Assembly: GCA_003517915.1 (NCBI GenBank)
Contig: DOZQ01000121.1
Coordinates: 1 to 16,909, forward strand
Reading direction: 5' to 3'
Length of the DNA: 16,909 nt
Source: Oscillospiraceae bacterium
GTDB taxonomy: Bacteria; Bacillota; Clostridia; Oscillospirales; Acutalibacteraceae
In this document: positions 1 through 5,938 of the stretch, piece after piece
Position numbering within the stretch: the stretch's first letter is position 1
How the letters are laid out: every line of letters begins with the position of its first letter
Notes under the pieces: generated by a model
Told to the model about the DNA's origin: nothing
The model's input: the letters and a program-made list of their open reading frames with translations, nothing else
Database searches by the model: none
Program-made: the position numbers and the translations under genes

Positions 1-834
1 CGCCTCACGCTGAGAATCCGCGGCTAACTGATCTTTTATATGATCTGCCTGTGAGGAAATGGCGGTCATGGCCTCCTGAGAATCCATGATCTTCTTTTGC
101 AGTGATTCCTTTTCTTTTTCCATTTCGGATTTTTTTGCGGTGGCTGTGTCCAAGTCACTTTTAAGCTGGGCTTTGGCCTCTTCAATTGAAGTAATTGAGT
201 CCATCAGCTCGTCCATAAGGTTGTTGTCGTGCTCGGATACGCTTTGAACCAACTCGGTACGAGCCAGGAAATCTCCGAAATCGGTCGCGCTCAAAATAAC
301 TTCAAGCTGGGTGGTGTTGCCGGAGATATACATCGCGCGCAGACGTTCCTTAAACAGCGCCTTGCGTTCGTTCAGATCAGTTTCTTTAGTAGCGATCTCC
401 GCTTCCTTGGCGGAAATTTCCTCGTCAAGCCTTTCGACCTGGTCTATGTATTCGTCAAGCAGAGCCTGGGTATCTTTTACGTCCTCCAAAAGCGTTTTTT
501 GAAGATCAAGCTCTTTTTCATGCTGCTCACTGAGGTCTTCAAGTTTTTGTTTATTCTTTTCGAGCTTTGCTTTCAGTTTGTTTAGAGTTTCTTCATCCAT
601 AGCGTCAGGATCAATCTCTTCTTCCTCTTCCTCGGTCTCTTCAGAAGAGGCTTCTTCTGATTCATTATCAGGGCTTTCTGACTCGGTCTCCTCCGTTTTA
701 TTTGTATCCGCGTCCTGCTGAGTTTCGGAGGATTCCTCCGCGTAAGCGTACATAAGTGACGGAGAAGAGGTAAAGGCCAAAGCCATGATCAGAACAAAAG
801 CAAGTAAAATCGAAGCTATTTTCCTAAATTTCAC
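1..834 (-). CDS. PcsB/EnvC-like coiled-coil peptidoglycan hydrolase or hydrolase activator, 5' part only
   Basis: Partial gene: 278 codons are read from a GTG at 834 to the window edge, and the 3' end lies outside. The GTG follows AGAGGG by about 11 nt and sits inside the last codons of ftsX (overlap 824-834), implying translational coupling. Another in-frame GTG at 843 is too close to that ribosome binding site. Residues 1-32 form a signal peptide (KFRKIAS, then a hydrophobic run, then an AYA cleavage site). Residues 33-75 are a very acidic Glu/Ser/Thr-rich linker. From about residue 80 the protein is heptad-rich coiled coil, interrupted by RLRAMYISGNT and LEVILSATDFGDFLARTEL, which match the conserved stretch of PcsB/EnvC N-terminal domains. 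In the family this domain docks onto the outer loop of FtsX, and a C-terminal CHAP or M23 domain acts on peptidoglycan. Which catalytic domain is present cannot be seen. Confidence 0.88.
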   Translation of the reverse strand, partial: MKFRKIASILLAFVLIMALAFTSSPSLMYAYAEESSETQQDADTNKTEETESESPDNESEEASSEETEEEEEEIDPDAMDEETLNKLKAKLEKNKQKLEDLSEQHEKELDLQKTLLEDVKDTQALLDEYIDQVERLDEEISAKEAEIATKETDLNERKALFKERLRAMYISGNTTQLEVILSATDFGDFLARTELVQSVSEHDNNLMDELMDSITSIEEAKAQLKSDLDTATAKKSEMEKEKESLQKKIMDSQEAMTAISSQADHIKDQLAADSQREA

Positions 835-1756
835 TGAATTCACTGCCCTCTCGTTTCAAATATTTGCGAATGGATACCAAGCTGCCCAGCATTCCCGCAA
901 TCGCGCCCAAAACCAGAAAGATTCCGAAAATTATTGCGGCGAATGAACCGAACGGTAACAGGTTGAGATTAAGCATAAGGTTTCCGGTAACCGCGTCGGC
1001 CGCCAGGCGGTATATGAGATAAACAAGCCCGAAAGCAACGCCGGCCGCGATAATACCCAAAATAATGCCTTCTATCATAAACGGGAACCTTATAAACCCG
1101 TCGGTAGCACCCACCGCCTTCATTATGCTGATCTCCAGCTTGCGAGAAAACATCGTTATGCGGATGGTATTTGAAATTATGACCAGCGCGATAACCATAA
1201 GCAGCGCTATCAGCCATATGCTGGCAATATTGATTACGTTGCGCAGGCTGTTGACCTGGTTGGCCACATCTCTTTTATTGCTGACCTCGCTGATTTTCAT
1301 ATTCTGTTTCATTTGCTCTATTTGTCCGGTTGTCTCGTCAAACAGGCTCAAGTCTTTATATGTAACCTTGAGCGCGTCGGGCAGGGGATTTTCCTCGCCT
1401 TTAAATTCTTCAAAGAGCAGTTTCTGATCATCCCTGAAGCCCTGCGTTATGCTGTCCAGCGCGACTTCTTTTGATACATACTCGAGGTTCTTGACATTGT
1501 CAATCGCCCTGAGGGCGTCTTCAACTTCCTGCCTGTCGCCGTCGCTCAGCCCATCTTCCAGGTAAACCATGACGACATTCTGATCCTCCACCGTGCCCAT
1601 AATAACGTCTACGTTGAAAGAAAACGCGATCGCAATGCCCATGAGCAGCATGCATGCGGTCAAAACACCAACAGAGGCCACAGACATCAGGCGGTTGACC
1701 CAGACATTTTTTAACCCCTCAAATGTGAGGTATTGAAAACTCCGTGCTTTCATCAT
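824..1756 (-). CDS. ftsX: Cell division permease-like protein FtsX
   Basis: 310 aa, the usual FtsX length. One N-terminal membrane helix (about 24-46) precedes an extracellular domain (about 48-175), then three helices at about 178-198, 228-250 and 272-296. The stretch around EISIMKAVGATDGFIR (208-223) is the conserved cytoplasmic FtsX segment that couples to FtsE. FtsX transmits FtsE ATPase activity across the membrane and activates a cell-wall hydrolase through its outer domain. Here the next gene encodes the matching coiled-coil partner. The start ATG (1756) overlaps the ftsE stop as ATGA and follows GGAGG closely; a second ATG comes directly after it. The stop overlaps the GTG of the next gene. 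Identity is firm; the hydrolase partnership is inferred from family knowledge and gene order. Confidence 0.96.
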   Translation of the reverse strand: MMKARSFQYLTFEGLKNVWVNRLMSVASVGVLTACMLLMGIAIAFSFNVDVIMGTVEDQNVVMVYLEDGLSDGDRQEVEDALRAIDNVKNLEYVSKEVALDSITQGFRDDQKLLFEEFKGEENPLPDALKVTYKDLSLFDETTGQIEQMKQNMKISEVSNKRDVANQVNSLRNVINIASIWLIALLMVIALVIISNTIRITMFSRKLEISIMKAVGATDGFIRFPFMIEGIILGIIAAGVAFGLVYLIYRLAADAVTGNLMLNLNLLPFGSFAAIIFGIFLVLGAIAGMLGSLVSIRKYLKREGSEFSEI

Positions 1757-2457
1757 ATACCTCCGTCAAAGTTGTCGGCGACGACCATGCCGTTTTCGAT
1801 CATGACAACCCGCCGGTTGAAATCGCGCACCAGCTGATGCTCATGCGTGACCATAATGATGGTGGTTCCGCGCCGGTTGATTTCGCTTAAAAGCTCAACT
1901 ATCTCATACGACATGTTGGGGTCTACGTTGCCGGTGGGTTCGTCCGCTATTATCATGGTGGGATTGTTGACCAGAGCCCTAGCCAAGCCGACTCGCTGCT
2001 GTTCGCCGCCGCTGAGCTCTGACGGGCGGCTGCGCGCCTTGCCTCCAAGACCCACAAGAGTAAGAGCGTTGGACACGCGCCTGCGGATTTCACGGTTTGA
2101 CGCGCCGACCACGCGCATGGCAAACGAGACGTTTTCAAACACATTCATGGTCGGTATCAGGCGAAAATCCTGAAACACTATGCCCATTGTTCTGCGCAGC
2201 AACGGGATATCTTTATGCCTTATTTTAGAAAGCTTGAAACCGTTGACGATTATTTCACCCGAATTGGGAGCTTCCTCTCTGGTGAGAAGACGCATAAATG
2301 TGCTTTTTCCGGCGCCCGAAGCACCGACGATAAAAACAAATTCTCCCCTGCTGACCTTTAAGTTTACGTCTGCGAGGGCTTTAGTGCCATTGTCGTAGGT
2401 CTTGTTGACCCCTTTGAATTCTATAAGCGGCAGCATAGCGCCGGGTACTTTTAACAT
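1753..2457 (-). CDS. ftsE: Cell division ATP-binding protein FtsE
   Basis: 234 aa ABC ATPase. Walker A GASGAGKS is at 45-52, Q-loop Q96, signature LSGGEQQ at 148-154, Walker B IIADEP with E173, and H-loop H205. The N-terminal IEFKGVNKTYDNGTKAL and the stretch GIVFQDFRLIPTMNVFENV are typical of FtsE. It powers FtsX at the inner face of the membrane. The ATG at 2457 is used here because a purine-rich GGGGA lies upstream, but its spacing is long. The in-frame ATG at 2436 would give a protein starting MLPLIEF, closer to usual FtsE N-termini, so the start is uncertain by 7 codons. The stop overlaps the ftsX start by 4 nt. The 88-nt gap to the regulator upstream holds an imperfect hairpin. Confidence 0.95.
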   Translation of the reverse strand: MLKVPGAMLPLIEFKGVNKTYDNGTKALADVNLKVSRGEFVFIVGASGAGKSTFMRLLTREEAPNSGEIIVNGFKLSKIRHKDIPLLRRTMGIVFQDFRLIPTMNVFENVSFAMRVVGASNREIRRRVSNALTLVGLGGKARSRPSELSGGEQQRVGLARALVNNPTMIIADEPTGNVDPNMSYEIVELLSEINRRGTTIIMVTHEHQLVRDFNRRVVMIENGMVVADNFDGGI

Positions 2458-2490
2458 ACTGCTAATTTCAGGTCCCCACTCTCTTTAATC

Positions 2491-2546
2491 AGACCGGAAA
2501 GTTACTGAAAGCTGGAGGCGGGGGAAAATCAGCGGTTTCCCGGTCT
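2491..2546 (-). terminator. Imperfect hairpin between the regulator gene and ftsE
   Basis: AGACCGGAAA (2491-2500) pairs with TTTCCCGGTCT (2536-2546) with one bulged base, and partial pairing continues inward (ACTGA against TCAG). The outer arm touches the regulator's stop codon. On the minus strand no T-run follows (GATTAAAG), so this is a weak terminator at best. It may instead limit readthrough, stabilise the 3' end of an mRNA, or be an intergenic repeat. Confidence 0.35.
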
Positions 2547-3631
2547 TAATATTTTACAGGATTCGCGGTTAAATATTTTTTGACCATTAGCGCTATTTTG
2601 AAAACGATTGCATGGTCAAATTCTCTTAGATCCAAGCCGGTGAGCTTCTTGATTTTTTCCAGCCGATAGACAAGCGTGTTGCGGTGGACAAACAGCTTTC
2701 GGGAGGTTTCGGAAACGTTGAGGTTGTTTTCAAAAAACCGTTGTATAGTAAAGAGCGTTTCCTGGTCGAGCACCTCTATGGCGCCCCTTTTGAAAATCTC
2801 CCTTAAAAAGGTTTCGCAAAGTGTGGTAGGCAGCTGATAAATCAGCCGGGCAATGCCTAAATTTTCATAGCTGACAATATTTTTCTCGGTGTCGAACACC
2901 TTGCCTACCTCGAGCGCCACCTGAGCTTCTTTAAATGAGCGGGCAAGCTCTTTAATGCCGCTTATGCTCGTTCCGATACCAACAACCGCATGGGTGTAAA
3001 ACTCGGACGAAAGGGTGTCGACAATCGACTGCGCAAGCTTTTCAAGATCGTGAGCCTCAATGTCGGCCTTGGTTTCTTTTATCAGCGCGATGTCATTTTC
3101 GCTGATGTTTACGACGAAGTCCTTGCTTTTGTCGGGGAAGAAATTCTGGATGATGTCAAACACCATCACGTCTTCTCTAGAGGTGATTCTGATAAGCAGC
3201 ACCACCCGCGACACGTCGATGTTAAACCTGAGCTCACGAGCCTTGATGTATATGTCACCCGGGAGTATATTGTCCAAAATGACATTCTTGATAAAGTTGG
3301 CTCGGTCGTACTTTTCGTCGTAATACTGCTTGATGCTCGAAAGGGATATGCCTAAAAGCCCGGCATAACGCGCCGCCTGCGGATCCGTTCCCTCGACAAA
3401 TAAAATGTATTCCGGATGCTGAGCCGCTCCGAAGGGCTTGTAGGTGTAAGCTCCCCTTACAAAAGTGTCGGCTGTGTTGCTTATGTCGGTAGGGAGCAGG
3501 TCGGTTTGTTCACCGATTCTGCCAAGGTCGCTGCATGAGATAATGCTCATGCTTTCGTCAATGATGCCGATGGTTCGGTCGATGACCTCTCTCATCTGAT
3601 GGATAACGCCCTGAAATAAACGATTGGACAT
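2546..3631 (-). CDS. CdaR/PucR-family transcriptional regulator
   Basis: 361 aa. The C-terminal region (about 295-350) carries the PucR-type helix-turn-helix: NLNVSETSRKLFVHRNTLVY followed by RLEKIKKLTGLDL, the signature of this family. Residues of about 130-250 look like the GGDEF-like middle domain of CdaR proteins (VVLLIRIT..., AVVGIGTSISGIKELARSF). The N-terminal third has no recognised sensor motif and no membrane helix. Family members respond to sugar diacids, purines or amino acids; the ligand here cannot be told. 'CdaR' here means the sugar-diacid regulator, not the cyclic-di-AMP cyclase regulator. The start is firm: GGAGGAG lies 7 nt before the ATG at 3631. A good promoter lies at 3714-3742. 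It stands directly upstream of ftsEX, which makes it a candidate regulator of that operon, but this is inference. Confidence 0.88.
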   Translation of the reverse strand: MSNRLFQGVIHQMREVIDRTIGIIDESMSIISCSDLGRIGEQTDLLPTDISNTADTFVRGAYTYKPFGAAQHPEYILFVEGTDPQAARYAGLLGISLSSIKQYYDEKYDRANFIKNVILDNILPGDIYIKARELRFNIDVSRVVLLIRITSREDVMVFDIIQNFFPDKSKDFVVNISENDIALIKETKADIEAHDLEKLAQSIVDTLSSEFYTHAVVGIGTSISGIKELARSFKEAQVALEVGKVFDTEKNIVSYENLGIARLIYQLPTTLCETFLREIFKRGAIEVLDQETLFTIQRFFENNLNVSETSRKLFVHRNTLVYRLEKIKKLTGLDLREFDHAIVFKIALMVKKYLTANPVKY

Positions 3632-3713
3632 GTAAATTCTCCTCCGCTTTGTAATTCTCTTGTTTTAGGCTCATAACGCGTATTTTTAAGAATTACACCG
3701 TTGCCACATGGAC

Positions 3714-3742
3714 ATTGTAACCTTTTCACGAATTCGTTACAA
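3714..3742 (-). promoter_or_regulatory. Promoter of the CdaR/PucR regulator with overlapping inverted repeat
   Basis: On the minus strand TTGTAA (3742-3737) and TACAAT (3719-3714) are separated by 17 bp: 4/6 and 5/6 matches to the sigma-A consensus. The hexamers are themselves part of an inverted repeat, TTGTAAC (3715-3721) and GTTACAA (3736-3742), so a dimeric regulator bound here would cover both promoter boxes. The start of transcription would be near 3707, giving a leader of about 75 nt. Confidence 0.65.
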
Positions 3743-3878
3743 GTGTGTAATAACTTCCGCGGCGGCGTGAGATTTACATAATATTTCGGGGCCGACCGTA
3801 TTCATGGCTTGATCATCGCATAAACTTAACCGATTTACAGGCTAAAGGTTCATTGAGGATCAAAAACGACCCAAACAT

Positions 3879-3907
3879 ATTCTACACAATAGCAAGAAGA
3901 AATGCAA
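3879..3907 (-). promoter_or_regulatory. Second, weaker promoter candidate upstream of the regulator
   Basis: TTGCAT (3907-3902), a 17-bp spacer, then TAGAAT (3884-3879) on the minus strand. The -10 is 5/6 but the -35 is only 3/6. It would drive a long leader into the regulator gene or an unknown short RNA. It lies between the two GTTACAA clusters. Confidence 0.3.
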
Positions 3908-3920
3908 GCCTAAATCTTAA

Positions 3921-3943
3921 AAAAGGTTACAAAATGATTACAA
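3921..3943. repeat. TTACAA half-site cluster, one in an inverted copy of the promoter motif
   Basis: The 12-mer AAAAGGTTACAA at 3921-3932 is the exact reverse complement of 3715-3726 in the regulator promoter. A further TTACAA lies at 3938-3943, 11 bp from the one at 3927-3932, which is about one helical turn. With the two sites at 3715-3721 and 3736-3742 this makes four copies of one motif in 230 bp, as expected for operator sites of the neighbouring regulator. The binding protein is not shown by the sequence. Confidence 0.4.
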
Positions 3944-3986
3944 TTTACATTTCATTCACGTTTTATTAAGATCATAGCCTGCCGGT

Positions 3987-4006
3987 AAAAAATCTTCCGA
4001 TTTTTT
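3987..4006. other. A/T-rich hairpin of terminator type
   Basis: AAAAAATC (3987-3994), loop TTCC, GATTTTTT (3999-4006): a perfect 8-bp stem with only one G-C pair. It reads similarly on both strands, so it could be a weak bidirectional terminator. The low stability makes this tentative. Confidence 0.25.
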
Positions 4007-4162
4007 GTGTAAAATATGCTTTTTTAAAATACTGTTTTTGGGGATATTTCCGCCGCTTTTTCCTTTAAAAATACGCAAAGATATAACGCCGATGTGTGCT
4101 GCGGTTTGCAATGCAAAATATAATTTTAAGCTCCGATGAACTTATGCACACAAACCGGCATG

Positions 4163-4277
4163 AAAAAACGTAACTTACGACTAAAAAAAGGTCATTACCG
4201 ATAACAACGATAATGAAAATCGGTTTTAAAACTGTAAGTTACGCCAATAAAAAATATGAAAAGAAATCGCATGTGCT
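4163..4277 (-). ncRNA. Candidate small RNA of about 115 nt, no family recognised
   Basis: A near-consensus promoter (4284-4313) predicts a minus-strand start near 4277. About 34 nt downstream begins a 75-nt closed element: CGTAACTTAC (4243-4234 on the minus strand) pairs perfectly with GTAAGTTACG (4178-4169) and is followed at once by six T (4168-4163). Inside, CATTATCG and CGGTAATG form an 8-bp stem (one G-U) around a 7-nt loop, and ACCGAT/ATCGGT offers a competing 6-bp pairing. Promoter, structure and U-tract together suggest an independent RNA gene. No protein gene follows for over 500 nt, which argues against a simple cis riboswitch. I do not recognise an Rfam-type consensus. The AU-rich outer stem may also simply be a terminator or a short inverted-repeat element. 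Confidence 0.42.
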
Positions 4278-4284
4278 TTTCATA
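4249..4284 (-). terminator. Possible intrinsic terminator of the DUF4830-rsuA transcript
   Basis: On the minus strand TATGAAAAG (4284-4276), a 12-nt loop and CTTTTCATA (4263-4255) form a perfect 9-bp stem directly followed by TTTTTT (4254-4249). It lies about 100 nt after the rsuA stop. The stem has few G-C pairs, so strength is uncertain. Its first arm overlaps the presumed start of the candidate small RNA, so only readthrough transcripts could fold it fully. Confidence 0.4.
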
Positions 4285-4313
4285 GTATAAACGGGCTAAC
4301 AGCAATCTGTCAA
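4284..4313 (-). promoter_or_regulatory. Near-consensus sigma-A promoter downstream of rsuA
   Basis: Perfect TTGACA (4313-4308), an 18-bp spacer, and TATACT (4289-4284, 5/6) on the minus strand. It is the best -35 seen in the window, yet no protein gene begins near it. It points into the candidate small RNA at 4163-4277. Confidence 0.55.
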
Positions 4314-4320
4314 CCCGTTT
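4289..4320. promoter_or_regulatory. 32-bp dyad framing the orphan promoter, possible operator
   Basis: AAACGGG (4289-4295) and CCCGTTT (4314-4320) share an exact centre with the inner pair ACAG (4299-4302) and CTGT (4307-4310); 24 of 32 positions are symmetric. The dyad covers the whole -35 box and abuts the -10 box. No T-run follows on the minus strand, so an operator fits better than a terminator, though a hairpin at the 3' end of the rsuA mRNA is also possible. Confidence 0.45.
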
Positions 4321-4387
4321 GTGTAATATTAATAAAAAATTTAAGATTTTTGTTCATATGGTGATATTAATAGAAAAATTATCCAAA

Positions 4388-5119
4388 TTACGGCAATGGA
4401 ACTTTTTGCTCGGCAAGCTCAATTTCTTCCCTTGAAAGCTCCTTGCAGCGGCCTGGAAGAAGTGTTTCGTCCAAGGTCAGCGCGCCTATGGCAATTCTTT
4501 TCAGGCTTAACACATCCATGCCCAGCGCGCCGAACATCCTTTTGACCTGATGATATTTGCCCTCGCAAATGCGCACCTCTACAAGCGGCTTGTCCCCGTT
4601 CTTGATAACACGAAGCTCGGCCGGCAGCAAAACGGTGCCATCCGCGAGCTGAATGCCAAACGCAAAGGCGGCGATTTCCGCCTCGCCCACCGGATGGCTT
4701 ACCGCTGCCAAATAGGTTTTGATAACGCGGTTTTTCGGGGAAAGTAACCGGTGGGCAAAATCCCCGTCATCAGTCAGGAGAAGAAGCCCCTCGGTGTCTT
4801 TATCCAGACGCCCGGCGGGAAACAATCCTTTGCGCATTAGCTCCGCCGGAATAAGATCGATAACCGTTCGCTGTTTCGGGTCGCGGCTAGCGGAAATTAC
4901 TCCAGCGGGTTTATTCATCATAAGATAAATATGCTTTTTGAAGGTTATACGCCGCCCGCTCAGCAGTACGCGCACATTCTGGGGATCGATTTTCTGCCCC
5001 GCGTCAGACGCGGCGCGACCGTCTACATCGACCTGCCTCCGCTTTACAAGGAGCTTTACATCCTTCCGGGAGATACCTTTTTGTGAAGACAAAAATCTGT
5101 CAAGGCGCATCAAACCCAT
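4388..5119 (-). CDS. rsuA: 16S rRNA pseudouridine synthase RsuA family
   Basis: 243 aa. An S4 RNA-binding domain (MRLDRFLSSQKGISRKDVKLL, about 4-50) is followed by the pseudouridine synthase core. The catalytic aspartate is D106 in GRLDKDTEGLLLLTDDGD (103-120). MNKPAGVISA (68-77) and EGKYHQVKRMFGALG (186-200) are characteristic and favour RsuA (pseudouridine 516 of 16S rRNA in E. coli) over RluB/RluE; site specificity is inferred. The start is supported by AAAGGAG 8 nt before the ATG at 5119. The 30-nt gap to the upstream DUF4830 gene suggests one transcript. The wide region downstream holds a possible terminator. Confidence 0.93.
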   Translation of the reverse strand: MGLMRLDRFLSSQKGISRKDVKLLVKRRQVDVDGRAASDAGQKIDPQNVRVLLSGRRITFKKHIYLMMNKPAGVISASRDPKQRTVIDLIPAELMRKGLFPAGRLDKDTEGLLLLTDDGDFAHRLLSPKNRVIKTYLAAVSHPVGEAEIAAFAFGIQLADGTVLLPAELRVIKNGDKPLVEVRICEGKYHQVKRMFGALGMDVLSLKRIAIGALTLDETLLPGRCKELSREEIELAEQKVPLP

Positions 5120-5149
5120 ACCCGGGGCTCCTTTCCGGCAAGCCTGCGG

Positions 5150-5644
5150 CTAATACTCCCAAGGCCCCGGCGAAACGGCCTGCGCCAAGGCGTTCTTTTC
5201 AAATCCATGCATGAATCCGCCGAGCGCCGGGGAGTCTATATCCCCGCCTATGATCTTTCCCTCAAACACCAGAAGATTGGCCATCACAGGATCCGCGCCG
5301 GGATAGTTCAGCACGGCGTAGCAATAACGGCTTACGGTTTGGCCTTTATAGGGAGTCAAGTCAAAGCCCTGCTCTAACTGCATTTCGTTGTAGGGGGAGT
5401 AGACTTCGTCAAATTCCGAGGGTATAATCACCGTGTTTTGCATAAGTGGGGTCGATTCCACCTCCCAGCCGAAGCGTGCCAAAAAAGCGCGGCGCTGCTC
5501 GTCGGTTGCGGCGGAAAACCCTTTTTCGCCCGATAGTTGGCTTGCGCCTATAATAATGCTTGAGGAAATAACCGCAATGAGCAAAACCACAGCGGCGGCC
5601 GCAATAACGATTTTTCGCCTGGTCAGTTGAAACGAGAGAAACAT
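5150..5644 (-). CDS. Membrane-anchored DUF4830-type protein
   Basis: 164 aa from the ATG at 5644. This start is chosen because AGGAG lies 8 nt before it; an ATG at 5650 is only 2 nt from that site, and a longer reading frame from 5716 has no good ribosome binding site. After a short basic N-terminus (LTRRK) one membrane helix spans about 11-33. The rest is predicted outside the cell: RFGWEVE (58-64), IIPSEFDEVYSPYNEMQLEQG (73-93), FDLTPYKG, YCYAVLNYPG and LLVFEGKIIGGDIDS (124-138) match my memory of the DUF4830 domain. Function of the family is unknown. It is followed at 30 nt by rsuA. Upstream lie a weak hairpin and the MITE-like element; no convincing promoter was found. Confidence 0.8.
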   Translation of the reverse strand: MFLSFQLTRRKIVIAAAAVVLLIAVISSSIIIGASQLSGEKGFSAATDEQRRAFLARFGWEVESTPLMQNTVIIPSEFDEVYSPYNEMQLEQGFDLTPYKGQTVSRYCYAVLNYPGADPVMANLLVFEGKIIGGDIDSPALGGFMHGFEKNALAQAVSPGPWEY

Positions 5645-5755
5645 ATTCATCACTCCTGTTACCGGAAATCCTGCGGGATAGTAATGTATATGTATCTGTT
5701 CTGAGATTAATGCCATAAAACTTCACGTGCCATACGGCGAACCAAGAAAACACGC

Positions 5756-5776
5756 AAAAAAGCCGGAGAGTGCGGC
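5756..5776 (-). terminator. Weak GC hairpin with T-run after the MITE-like element
   Basis: On the minus strand GCCG (5776-5773), a 7-nt loop, CGGC (5765-5762), then TTTTTT (5761-5756). The four-base stem is short. It may be the original terminator of the glyA-esterase transcript, now separated from the esterase stop by the inserted element. Confidence 0.3.
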
Positions 5777-5779
5777 GTC

Positions 5780-5937
5780 ATAGTCAAACCACTTAAAATA
5801 AGACACATCTTTTCGGTCTATTTTATGTCTGCCCGCGTTATCCTCCTTGCTTTACGCCAGTAAAGCTGCGTCGTCTGCCTTAGCAGACAAAAAATATCCT
5901 CGAAAATCCTGTGCCACATTTCAAGTGGTTCGACTAT
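5780..5937. mobile_element. MITE-like element with long imperfect terminal inverted repeats
   Basis: The left end ATAGTCAAACCACTT (5780-5794) matches the reverse complement of the right end, ATAGTCGAACCACTT, with one mismatch. Allowing small gaps the similarity continues through AAAT, CACA, TTTTCG and TATTTTnTGTCTGC, giving arms 5780-5832 and 5883-5937 with about 42 of 54 positions matching. The 50-nt centre holds a 7-bp hairpin, GCTTTAC-GCCA-GTAAAGC (5849-5866), and the right arm start can also fold as GTCTGC-CTTA-GCAGAC (5873-5888). No coding capacity is visible, so it would need a transposase in trans. A TA flanks or belongs to each end, so a TA target duplication is possible but not proven. 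It starts 1-2 nt after the esterase stop. The transposon family is not recognised. Confidence 0.68.
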
Positions 5938-5938
5938 A

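Larger units (their letters stand above)
3632..4387. other. 756-bp intergenic region without a supported protein gene
   Basis: AT-rich, with no ORF that has both a ribosome binding site and coding character on either strand. From left to right it holds the regulator promoter (3714-3742), a weaker promoter candidate (3879-3907), TTACAA motifs (3921-3943), an A/T hairpin (3987-4006), a TGTGTGC/GCACACA inverted pair (4093-4099 and 4146-4152), a plus-strand TATAAT (4119-4124) without a good -35, the candidate small RNA (4163-4277), a hairpin with a T-run (4249-4284), and a promoter inside a 32-bp dyad (4284-4320). Such density is unusual for spacer DNA. Confidence 0.7.

Noticed and set aside
3746..3815. 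Short minus-strand ORF of about 21 codons upstream of the regulator
   Set aside because: No ribosome binding site and no coding character.
4163..4243. Integron attC-like site
   Set aside because: The arms end in GTTACGC/GTAAC rather than GTTRRRY/RYYYAAC, and there is no cassette or integrase context.
5645..5716. Longer N-terminus for the DUF4830 protein
   Set aside because: Translated residues there do not look like family sequence, and AGGAG sits 8 nt before the ATG at 5644.
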